Positions 1 through 10,514 of a DNA stretch of 19,894 nt are shown here, piece after piece (position 1 is the first letter of the stretch; the number at the start of each line of letters is the position of its first letter). Below the pieces are notes generated by a model. That model saw nothing but the letters and a program-made list of their open reading frames with translations, was not told the origin of the DNA and made no database searches. Origin of the DNA: Candidatus Dadabacteria bacterium. GTDB lineage: Bacteria; J088. Both the position numbers and the translations under genes were made by a program. Location: contig RFIY01000204.1 of the NCBI GenBank assembly GCA_003695505.1, forward strand, positions 1-19,894. The letters run 5' to 3'.

Positions 1-1641
1 GAACTGGGTAACCGACTCCCCGTGTTCACCGCGGAACAGTGGCAGGTGATCCACGAGCGGCCGGTCACTGAGCACGACGCCGGCCGCATGAACCGAAGCG
101 TGCCGCGTGATCCCTTCGAGCTGCTGGGCCACGCGGTAGACATCCTCGAGCCGCGGATCGGCCTGAACGGCCTGCCGCAGATCCGCATCGCTTTCCCAGA
201 GTTCCTTCAGCGAAAACTCTGCCGGAGGGTTCGGCATCAGTTTGGTGATCCGATCCGTGTCCGCAAATGTCAACCCGAACACGCGACCGACATCCTTGAA
301 GATCTGACGGCCCTTGGCTGTCCCGAATGCAGCAATCTGCGCGACGTGATCCGCGCCGCCGTAACGGTTCGAGACATATTCGATCACCTCGCCACGACGA
401 TTCATGCAGATATCGACGTCGATATCGGGCATGCTGCGCCGCTCCGGGTTCAGGAAGCGTTCGAACAACAGCCCGTATTGCAATGGATCAAGATCGGTGA
501 TCTCGATCGCATAACTGACGAGACTGCCGGCCGCGCTGCCCCGCCCAGGCCCCACGGGAATCCGATTCTGCTTGGCCCAGCGAATAAAGTCCGACACGAT
601 CAGGAAGTAGCCCGCGAACCCCATCTCGCGTATGACACCCAGCTCATATGCAAGCCGTTCCTGATAGGCATGCCGCTGTTCGGCCGTCAGATCGCGAGAT
701 TGTGCGATCTGGTCGAGGCGCCGTTCCAGTCCTTTCTGGGCGACTTCTTCGAGCATCGCGTCGAGGTCGTCACCGGGATCACCGAAGCGTGGCAGATGGA
801 ATGTGCCAAACTCGAAATCGAAATTGCAGTCCTCGGCAATGCGCAACGTGTTGTCGAGGGACTCCCGGACGTCGGCGAAGGTCTCCCACATTTCGTCGGG
901 ATGCTTGACGTAGAACTGGTCGTTCGGAAACCGCATCCGGTCCTGCTGCTCGAGCTGCGAGCGAGTACCGATACAGAGCAGGCAGTCGTGCGGGTACGCA
1001 TCCTCGCGCCGCAGATAGTGGTTGTCGTTGGTCGCGACAAGCGGGATGCCGAGCTCGGCCGCCAGATCCCGTTTCTGACGGTTGATCAGTTCCTGTTCTG
1101 GCAGCCCGTTGGCCTGGATTTCCAGATAGAAGTCCTTGCCGAAGAGTTCAACGAACATTCTGGTCTTGCGTCGCGCCTCATCGCGGTCGCCGGCGACGAT
1201 CGCCTGGGCAATTTCTCCCTGCATGCAGCCCGACAGCGCGATCAACCCTTCATGGTGCTCCTGCAACAGCTCCCAGTCGATCCGTGGCTTGTAGTAGAAG
1301 CCCTCCATGTATGCCTTCGTCACCAGCCGGTTCAGGTTCCGGTAACCGGTTTCGTTCTTGACGAGCAGGACAAGGTGATAGGCGTTGGTCTGGCCGCGCA
1401 CGTTCTTGCGCTCACGGCGGTCGCCCGGGGCAACGTAGACTTCACAGCCGAGAATCGGCTTGGCGCCTCGCGCCTTGATCGCCTTGTAGAAACTGACCGC
1501 ACCGAACAGATTCCCGTGGTCGGTCATCGCGACCGCCGGGCTCTTGTGCTCGACCATGATGTCCGCCAGATCGCCGACGCGCGTAGCGCCGTCGAGCAGG
1601 CTGAACTCTGTATGGTTGTGCAGATGTACGAATTCGGGCAT
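1..1641 (-). CDS. dnaE: DNA polymerase III alpha subunit DnaE (C-terminal part outside window)
   Basis: Catalytic subunit of the replicative DNA polymerase. Only codons 1-547 lie in the window; the frame stays open to base 1, and family members run to about 1,150 residues. The N-terminal PHP domain begins MPEFVHLHNHTEFSLLDGA. It keeps all nine positions used for metal binding in active PHP domains: H8, H10, D17, H42, E67, H89, C139, D206 and H208. The polymerase core follows, with the PVGPGRGSAAGSL motif (362-374) and the catalytic aspartates in MPDIDVDIC (D408 and D410). RHASVHAAGVVLS lies near the visible end. The ATG at 1641 is 28 bases after guaA stops, with a weak GCGAGG ribosome site, so it is probably the last visible gene of the guaBA operon. 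Identification is certain. The intact PHP site is unlike E. coli DnaE, where several ligands are replaced. Confidence 0.97.
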   Translation of the reverse strand, partial: MPEFVHLHNHTEFSLLDGATRVGDLADIMVEHKSPAVAMTDHGNLFGAVSFYKAIKARGAKPILGCEVYVAPGDRRERKNVRGQTNAYHLVLLVKNETGYRNLNRLVTKAYMEGFYYKPRIDWELLQEHHEGLIALSGCMQGEIAQAIVAGDRDEARRKTRMFVELFGKDFYLEIQANGLPEQELINRQKRDLAAELGIPLVATNDNHYLRREDAYPHDCLLCIGTRSQLEQQDRMRFPNDQFYVKHPDEMWETFADVRESLDNTLRIAEDCNFDFEFGTFHLPRFGDPGDDLDAMLEEVAQKGLERRLDQIAQSRDLTAEQRHAYQERLAYELGVIREMGFAGYFLIVSDFIRWAKQNRIPVGPGRGSAAGSLVSYAIEITDLDPLQYGLLFERFLNPERRSMPDIDVDICMNRRGEVIEYVSNRYGGADHVAQIAAFGTAKGRQIFKDVGRVFGLTFADTDRITKLMPNPPAEFSLKELWESDADLRQAVQADPRLEDVYRVAQQLEGITRHASVHAAGVVLSDRPLVDHLPLFRGEHGESVTQF

Positions 1642-1669
1642 CAGCGATGCCTCGCTTCGTCGCCGCGCA

Positions 1670-3211
1670 TCATTCCCATTCGATCGTGGCCGGTGGCTTG
1701 GAACTGATGTCGTAGACGACGCGATTGACGCCGTGGACCGAATTGATGATCCGGCTTGAAATGCGCCCCAGCAGGTCGGCAGGCAGGGGCGCCCAGTCCG
1801 CCGTCATCCCGTCGACGCTTTCGACGGCCCGCACCGCGATCACCTCTTCGTAGGTCCGTTCGTCGCCCATCACGCCCACGCTGCGCACGGGCAGCAGTAC
1901 ACAGAAAGCCTGCCATACTTTATTGTAGTATCCCGAATCCCACAGTTCATCCATCAGGATCGCATCGGCCTCACGCAGCAGATCGGCCTTTTCGCGCGTG
2001 ATCGGCCCCAGAATGCGCACTGCCAGTCCCGGCCCGGGAAACGGATGCCTGGCGACCATGTCCTCGGGCAACCCCAGCTCACGGCCGAGCTCGCGGACCT
2101 CGTCCTTGAACAGTTCGCGCAGCGGTTCGATCAGATCGAGGTTGAGGATCTCCTCGATACCAACATTGTGGTGACTCTTGATCTTGGCGCTCGGACCACG
2201 GACACTCTGGCTCTCGATCACATCCGGATACAACGTCCCCTGCGCCAGAAACGCCGCCCCCTCGATCTGCTCCGCCTGCTCGTGGAACACCTCGACGAAC
2301 AGATCACGGATGATCCGGCGCTTCTGCTCCGGATCGTCGACGCCTGCGAGTGCGTTCAGAAAACGGTCGGCCGCGTCCACCATGACGAGCGGCACACCAA
2401 AATGGCGCTCAAAGACTTCCTGAACCCGGCGCCCCTCGTCTTTACGCATCAGGCCGTGGTCCACGAAGATGCACGTCAGCCGGTCTCCGATCGCATGGTG
2501 CAACAGTGCCGCTACGACCGATGAATCGACACCGCCACTGAGTCCGCAAATGACGCGGCGTTCGCCGACTTTCGCACGAATCGCTTCGGTCTGTTCGCTG
2601 ATGAAATGGCCCATCGTCCAGTCCGGCTTCGCGCCGCATACGTCGAACACAAATGCTTCGAGCAGTTCCCGCCCACGCGGCGTGTGATGAACTTCTGGAT
2701 GAAACTGCACGCCGAAGATCGGCAGTTCACGGTGCGCGATCGCGGCGATCGGGGCATTTTCACTGTGCGCGATGACATCGAAATCCGGAGCCAGGCGTTC
2801 GAGACGATCGCCATGACTCATCCAGACATCGATCGATTCGCCTGCGGTAAAAGGCTTGAGAATCCCAACGGACTGGTCGATCTGCAGCGCGGTCCGACCG
2901 TACTCACGGTCACTGGCATGGCCGACTTCGCCACCGAAATGTTCGTTGAGCAACTGCAGCCCATAGCAGATGCCGAGCATCGGCAGCCCGAGGTCCCAGA
3001 CACCCGGATCTGGATGTGGCGCACCTTCGGCGCGCACGGAGGCCGGCCCGCCGCTGAAAATGATTCCAGCCGGATCAAAATCGCGGATCCGCTCAATCGA
3101 AGCCGTACACGGGAAGATCTCGCAGTAGACGTGTGCCTCCCGAATCCGCCGCGCGATCAGCTGGGTGACCTGTGAGCCAAAGTCAAGAATGAGAATGCGG
3201 TTCTGCGGCAC
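1670..3211 (-). CDS. guaA: GMP synthase (glutamine-hydrolysing) GuaA
   Basis: Converts XMP, ATP and glutamine to GMP in the cytosol, the last step of guanine nucleotide synthesis. With the chosen start it has 513 residues, normal for the family (E. coli 525). The class I glutamine amidotransferase domain carries the triad C82 (LGICYG), H171 and E173 (FHPEV). The ATP-pyrophosphatase loop is LSGGVDSS (224-231). The protein ends in the family-typical [10 protein letters not shown] chose the GTG at 3211 because the encoded [13 protein letters not shown] matches the conserved N-terminus, AGG lies just upstream, and the guaB stop is only 13 bases before it. The frame stays open further upstream, but that part lies inside guaB and is not conserved. 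guaB-guaA adjacency is common in bacteria. Confidence 0.97.
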   Translation of the reverse strand: MPQNRILILDFGSQVTQLIARRIREAHVYCEIFPCTASIERIRDFDPAGIIFSGGPASVRAEGAPHPDPGVWDLGLPMLGICYGLQLLNEHFGGEVGHASDREYGRTALQIDQSVGILKPFTAGESIDVWMSHGDRLERLAPDFDVIAHSENAPIAAIAHRELPIFGVQFHPEVHHTPRGRELLEAFVFDVCGAKPDWTMGHFISEQTEAIRAKVGERRVICGLSGGVDSSVVAALLHHAIGDRLTCIFVDHGLMRKDEGRRVQEVFERHFGVPLVMVDAADRFLNALAGVDDPEQKRRIIRDLFVEVFHEQAEQIEGAAFLAQGTLYPDVIESQSVRGPSAKIKSHHNVGIEEILNLDLIEPLRELFKDEVRELGRELGLPEDMVARHPFPGPGLAVRILGPITREKADLLREADAILMDELWDSGYYNKVWQAFCVLLPVRSVGVMGDERTYEEVIAVRAVESVDGMTADWAPLPADLLGRISSRIINSVHGVNRVVYDISSKPPATIEWE

Positions 3212-3224
3212 CCTGATGTCCGAT

Positions 3225-5682
<2,458 letters not shown>

Positions 5683-5683
<1 letters not shown>

Positions 5684-7461
5684 CACAGTCCAAGCCGTTC
5701 TTCGGCCAGCGTGCGCAGGGCATCGAGGATCCCGGCGCGTGCCAGCTCCTCGCTGAGCCAGTCGGGATCCCACCGCCAGACCAGCGTCGGTTCCAGCGCC
5801 CGCAGCGTGGCCGTCCGAGGCAGACCCGTCAGCCAGGCAATCTCACCGAACACCTGATCCGGTTCGAGTTCGGCGATCGTCGCCTCGCCTCGTTCCACGG
5901 CCAGTCGCCCGCTGACGAGCAGCCCGATCCAGCGATCATCGCTTCCTTCGTAAATCACGACGTCGCCCGGGTCATAGTGGCGCGCGTGCCCGTTGGCGAT
6001 CCAGCGCTCACGGTCAGGGTCTGGCATCCCGAAAAAGACGTCTGAACGCGACAGGGAGTGGCCGGCTTCGATGACTTCGCGAAACCGGGCCTGCGCATCA
6101 GGACTCAGCGCCGCCGTGAAACCGTCGTAGTCGATCCACGCAACAACGGCCGTCTCGGCGATGACCACATCCGCGGTCCGCAACCGGCCGTCGAGCAGGC
6201 CGATCTCGCCGACCCCGGTTCCGGCGCCCAGGGTCGCCGCGTGGATCGGCACGCCACTGTCCTGTCGGATCACATGGGCACGCCCCGAGGCAATCCAGTA
6301 AAATCGCCGCTCGTGCTCCCCGCGCCGAATCAGGAACATGCCGGCTGGCGCCAACGCCCAGCGCCACGGTGCATCCGCGAGTGCCGGCACATGGCGGATC
6401 AGCGCAGACTGTTCGCGCCACTGCCGCAGCACATCCTCATCCGGCGTCCAGTCACGAAGCGCGGCCCGCCCCTGCAGGCGCAAGCCGTAGCGATAATTAC
6501 GTCTGACCTGCACCAGAACACGCACCAGATAGGCGACAATCAGCACCCCAACGATGCCCCGCCACGCCATTGCCGCGGAGCCGCTGCCAATGATGGCCGG
6601 ATGCACCAGAAAACCTGCTCCCGCCAGAGCCGTGGCCAGCCAGCCGAATCCGACCGCGATACCGATCTGTGCCTTGCGACGAATCCGTCGCCCGACAGGC
6701 AACCGGGTCATCAAATGCGAGACGAGCGCCCAGCGCAACTGGTTCGCGACATCCGGTACACCCAGCGCACGTCCGAACAAAAAGGATCCCGGCCCCGGGA
6801 TGAATGGGCAGGAGAGCAATGCAGCCTGGGCAATGGCCCCCGCGCTGACCCCCAGCAGCACGGCCGGAGCGCGCCCCCACCAGCTCAACGCCGCCAGCAG
6901 CACTGGCAAAGGAGAAAGCACCACAAGTATCGCCCTCGTGGTGTCATCGTTCAACCGGTACACAACCCGCTCGACACGGGGGCCCGGCGCGAAACCGGCC
7001 CATGGGACATTGGATTGAAGGCGTGCGGCAAGCAAGGAAGCTTCAAACCAGGTCAACAGCGCCCACGTCAGCCACCACATGCCCGCAGCGACGCCAAGAT
7101 CACGCCAGCTCGTCAGGCCCGCACCACCGGTCACACGCACACCCTGCCCCCTGACGATCCCCACGATCCCGAGCGCCACGACAGCGATCATCAGGACTAC
7201 GGCCAGCCAGAGCGGCAACCGCGGCACCGGCAGGCGACTCCGCCAGCGCAATACCGAACGGGTCGTCCCCGGGTCCTGACGCAGTTCAGCATCCGGTCGT
7301 GACAGCCGCCAACGCAGGCCAAGCGGCAAACCGCCATCCGGTAGCCGGCTGGCAGGCACAACCGTCCAGTAACGACTTCCCGGCTGGCGAAACGCCACAC
7401 CAGCAGGCCCACTGATGCGCTCAAGCTTGTGCAACTGATCCGCGCGCTCGAGTGTGGTCAC
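5683..7461 (-). CDS. Membrane protein with tandem cyclic-nucleotide-binding domains; possible degenerate M50-like protease
   Basis: 592 residues. The N-terminal 80 residues are soluble. About six hydrophobic segments follow, near 83-104, 123-140, 176-194, 200-218, 265-285 and 299-318. The C-terminal half carries two cNMP-binding domains, about 350-465 and 473-590. Each has a phosphate-binding-cassette-like motif: GEIGLLDGRLRTA (418-430) and GEIAWLTGLPRTAT (539-552). The membrane part resembles M50 site-2 protease layout: WFEASLLAARL (138-148) falls where HExxH would be, and CPFIPGPGSFLFGRALGVPD (218-237) resembles the later NP..DGY...lg.P segment. The zinc ligands are missing, so proteolysis is unlikely. 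The GTG start overlaps the deacetylase stop (GTGA), and the end overlaps ppx by one base. The cNMP domains are well supported; the M50 relationship is inference. The ligand could be cAMP, cGMP or something else. Confidence 0.8.
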
Positions 7462-8474
7462 AGGCCGAGCTGCCTTCTGACCTCGGCCATGCGCGCGGCG
7501 ACCGCAGGCACGGGTGGCTCAACCGGGCCAACCGCCGGAAACGCTCCGGCCAGTCCCTGCAACGATGCCGGAACGGCCGACTCCAGCGCTTCCAGGCTGT
7601 AGCCGCCTTCGAGCATCGTCGCGACCGGAACACCTGCTGCCCGCGCCCACGCCCCAATTTCGGCAAAAAACGCGCCGAACCCTTCTGTGGTCACACGCAG
7701 GCCGCCGAGTGGGTCCAACCGGTGGGCGTCGAAGCCAGCCGAAATCAGCAGCAGACCGGGCCTGAATGCGGACAGCGCCGGCCGCACCGCATCCCGTACA
7801 ATCGCCAGGTATTCTGCATCGCCGGCACCGGCTGGCAGCGGGAAGTTGATGACCGAACCCGGCGCGGCCGGGCCACCGGTCTCTGCCGCGGAGCCGGTCC
7901 CGGGGTAGAACGGAGCCTGATGCAGTGAAATGTACAGCACGCGCGGCTCGTTCCAGAAGATCGCCTGCGTGCCGTTGCCATGATGGACATCGGGATCGAT
8001 GATCGCGACGCGCAGCGTCGGATCCTGCGCCAGCGCCCAGGCCGCCGCGACCGCGACGTTATTGAACAGACAGAACCCCATCGCACGATTCGCTTCGGCA
8101 TGATGCCCCGGAGGCCGAATATTGCAAAACCACAACGCATCAGGCGCTTCGATGACGGCGCGGGTCGCGACGATCGCACCACCCGCCGCAAGCAGCGCAG
8201 CCTCGACCGAACCAGGAGAGGTCGCGGTATCGGCATCGAAGACGACACGCTGCCCGCGCGCAGCCAGGACGCGCTCGACGTGCCCGGCGGTGTGTACCCG
8301 CAACAGATCGGACTCCGTGGCCTCCACGGGTTGCACTGACTGAACATCGGCAAAGGCCGCCATGCAACCGCGCCGAACGGCCGGAAGACGTTCCGGACGC
8401 TCCGGGTGCCCGCTTCCCGGGTCGTGGAGCAGGAATCGCTTGTCCTCGATCAGATTCAGACGGGCCATCGACAT
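7458..8474 (-). CDS. Histone-deacetylase-like (class II HDAC / acetylpolyamine amidohydrolase superfamily) hydrolase
   Basis: Zinc-dependent deacetylase of the arginase-deacetylase fold, 338 residues. The conserved series is complete: HDPGSGHPERPERL (17-30), RPPGHHAE (120-127, tandem H124-H125), DPDVHHGNGTQ (160-170), SAGFDAH (245-251) and EGGY (289-292). Predicted zinc ligands are D162, H164 and D249, and Y292 is the catalytic tyrosine position. P161 replaces the aromatic residue usual in DWDVHHGNG. Bacterial relatives act on acetylpolyamines or other small acetyl compounds, or on acetylated proteins; the substrate here is unknown. The start is not firm. ATG at 8474 lies 14 bases after AGGAG, ATG at 8468 gives a similar N-terminus, and ATG at 8501 lies close to the predicted promoter. 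It is the first gene of the minus-strand operon and overlaps the next gene by four bases. Confidence 0.9.
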   Translation of the reverse strand: MSMARLNLIEDKRFLLHDPGSGHPERPERLPAVRRGCMAAFADVQSVQPVEATESDLLRVHTAGHVERVLAARGQRVVFDADTATSPGSVEAALLAAGGAIVATRAVIEAPDALWFCNIRPPGHHAEANRAMGFCLFNNVAVAAAWALAQDPTLRVAIIDPDVHHGNGTQAIFWNEPRVLYISLHQAPFYPGTGSAAETGGPAAPGSVINFPLPAGAGDAEYLAIVRDAVRPALSAFRPGLLLISAGFDAHRLDPLGGLRVTTEGFGAFFAEIGAWARAAGVPVATMLEGGYSLEALESAVPASLQGLAGAFPAVGPVEPPVPAVAARMAEVRRQLGL

Positions 8475-8506
8475 TCGTTGCTGCAATGCTCCTGAGCTCA
8501 TTCGGA

Positions 8507-8535
8507 TGTGACAACCTGATTATACTGTTGTCACA
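8507..8535. promoter_or_regulatory. Divergent promoter with perfect inverted-repeat operator
   Basis: TGTGACAAC (8507-8515) and GTTGTCACA (8527-8535) form a perfect 9-bp inverted repeat around an 11-base spacer. The spacer region holds a minus-strand TATAAT (8524-8519) and a plus-strand TATACT (8521-8526), so -10 boxes for the two divergent operons overlap here. I see no convincing -35 for either. A regulator bound to the repeat would cover both promoters. The arms contain TGTGA and TCACA, the CRP half-sites, but 19 bases apart rather than 6, so ordinary CRP binding is not expected. Confidence 0.65.
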
Positions 8536-8536
8536 C

Positions 8537-10504
8537 ATGAACGTCCGTCTGCTGCTGCCACTGCTGGTCTGCCTCGCCTGCACCCCGACCGGGATGGAGC
8601 GCCAGTCTGCGCCGCCCGTTCCCGGCACAGCGGCACCCGCCTGGGAAGCGCTTGCCGGCGGGCCGGACTGCCAGAGCCGACGCGCGGACGCCGAACGGTT
8701 GCGCGAACGCTATCCCGCACTCGCCACGCATGTCACTGGAGCCTGGCTGCTCTGCGCCCTGTCCACGGGGGATCTGGCTGCCGCCACGTCGTTACTCACC
8801 GGCTTCCAGCCACCGACCGGCTATCCCGACTGGGATGCTGCGATCGCCTGGGCGCAATGGATCGCGGGCAGTGATACGCTGCCGCGGAATCTGCCGCGCA
8901 GTGGCCGCGAGGTCATCACGCAGCGTGCAATCCGCCGCGCCATGGCCATGCCGCTGACCGATGCCGCCGACGTGTTCTCTGTCTGGCCGGAATGGGACTG
9001 GCCGGAGCTGTTCGAGCGCGAGGTCGTGTCGATGCTGCCGGCGACAACGGTGATCGAGACGGTGCGGCGGCTTACCGAACGCGGTCGCCGCCAGAAGGCC
9101 TGGAACCTGCTTCAGCGTTACTGGGCTGCAGCGGGGCTGTCAAACGAGCTGGCGCTGACCAAGCCCGACGCATGGTGCAGGTGCGACCCGGCAACGATCT
9201 ACGCCCTGGCCCGGCTGGCCTTCGATTTGCGCGAGTACCCGCTCGCCGCCGTTGCATCTCGCACCGCGGCGACTGGCCCGTTCCCCGGTCCCGCGATTTT
9301 GCTGCACGGCCGCGCCCTGGCGCGCCAGGGACGCACGGACGAAGCGACGCGCTACTGGCTGCGTGAATTGCAGCGCGTCCCCGACGCCGACAGCCGCGCC
9401 GCAATCCTGTATCGGCTCGGACTGCTGGCCGAGGACCGCGGTCACATGCAGGATGCGCTGAAGTGGTATCAAAAGACGGCGCGCGTTTCCACATCCGTCC
9501 GCGATCGTGACCACGCGGGGTTCCGGGCGGGCTGGCTGAAATGGCGCGCCGCTGACCAGGCCGGCGCGCGGGCAGCCTGGCGCGAGGATCTCGATCGCGT
9601 ATCTGATCCCGTCGCCCGTCGGCGCCTGCTCTACTGGCTGGGCAAAGCGGATCCGGATGGCGGCTGGCACGCCACGCTGTTCGAGGAAGCCCCGTTGTCA
9701 TGGTATGCATGGCTCGCGGCGGGGCAGAACGCGCAGTCTCTTGTGGCCAATGTACACTGGTTCGACTCGACGCCCGCTGCGATGACCAGCGCCACCGAAG
9801 CGAGACTGGCTTCGACACGGCTTGCCATGCAGCTCGGCTGGCTCTGGCCTGCGCGCTTCGAATTCGAAGCGGCCCTGTCGCGAACCACCGACCCGAAACT
9901 CCAGCTCGCGCTGCTCGGACAGGCCGAACGCGTCGATTTGTCTTCGACTGCATTGAAGATGTTCTGGAGCGCGTTCGGAGAACCCTTCCGTCAGGATCCG
10001 CCCAATTTCGACCGCAGATTGTGGCGAATCGTCTATCCGCGACCATTCGCACAGGCGGTCACCAGCGCGGCGCGAAAGCATCAGATCGATCCGGCGCTGA
10101 TCTATGCGGTCATGCGCGAAGAAAGCCACTTCCAGCCAGAGATCATCTCGCCAGCGGGCGCTGTCGGGCTGTTGCAACTGATGCCAGCCACCGCAACGCG
10201 GCTGGCGCTCAGCCAGCGAATGCCCGCACCGTCTCTTGAGCATCTGTTCGTTCCCGATGTCAATATCTCGCTCGGTGCAGCCTACCTTCGACAACTGCTC
10301 ACGCGATTCAGCGGCGCCGAACCACTGGCGATCGCGTCGTACAATGCCGGTCCAGCCGCTGTATCTCGCTGGACCCGGCGCGTACCTGCGACGGAACTGG
10401 ATCGCTTCGTCGAAGAAATCCCTTACACCGAAACGCGGCGTTATGTCATCAAGGTCACGCGCAGCCTGATCCGTTACCGCGCACTGATGGCATCGGAGTC
10501 CTGA
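8537..10504 (+). CDS. slt: Soluble-type lytic murein transglycosylase (Slt70-like)
   Basis: Periplasmic enzyme that cleaves the MurNAc-GlcNAc bond of peptidoglycan, leaving 1,6-anhydro-MurNAc. It has 655 residues (E. coli Slt70 is about 645). An N-terminal secretion signal (MNVRLLLPLLVCLAC) has cysteines at 12 and 15; the lipobox would be atypical, so lipid attachment is only possible. A long helical, TPR-like region follows to about 500, as in the Slt70 ring. The C-terminal domain has AVMREESHF with E529 as catalytic glutamate, SPAGAVGLLQLMPATA, and ASYNAGP. YTETRRYVIKV matches the family end. I chose ATG 8537 because it opens the signal peptide. The frame is open upstream to 8486, but that part would cross the promoter. 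No Shine-Dalgarno site is seen, and the predicted start of transcription is only a few bases away, so the mRNA may be nearly leaderless. Confidence 0.93.
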   Translation: MNVRLLLPLLVCLACTPTGMERQSAPPVPGTAAPAWEALAGGPDCQSRRADAERLRERYPALATHVTGAWLLCALSTGDLAAATSLLTGFQPPTGYPDWDAAIAWAQWIAGSDTLPRNLPRSGREVITQRAIRRAMAMPLTDAADVFSVWPEWDWPELFEREVVSMLPATTVIETVRRLTERGRRQKAWNLLQRYWAAAGLSNELALTKPDAWCRCDPATIYALARLAFDLREYPLAAVASRTAATGPFPGPAILLHGRALARQGRTDEATRYWLRELQRVPDADSRAAILYRLGLLAEDRGHMQDALKWYQKTARVSTSVRDRDHAGFRAGWLKWRAADQAGARAAWREDLDRVSDPVARRRLLYWLGKADPDGGWHATLFEEAPLSWYAWLAAGQNAQSLVANVHWFDSTPAAMTSATEARLASTRLAMQLGWLWPARFEFEAALSRTTDPKLQLALLGQAERVDLSSTALKMFWSAFGEPFRQDPPNFDRRLWRIVYPRPFAQAVTSAARKHQIDPALIYAVMREESHFQPEIISPAGAVGLLQLMPATATRLALSQRMPAPSLEHLFVPDVNISLGAAYLRQLLTRFSGAEPLAIASYNAGPAAVSRWTRRVPATELDRFVEEIPYTETRRYVIKVTRSLIRYRALMASES

Positions 10505-10514
10505 CCTGGGCGCT

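Noticed and set aside
22-1707. Long plus-strand open frame (561 codons) opposite dnaE and guaA
   Set aside because: The minus strand encodes unmistakable DnaE with catalytic motifs; the plus frame has no recognisable domain and is a GC-rich antisense shadow.
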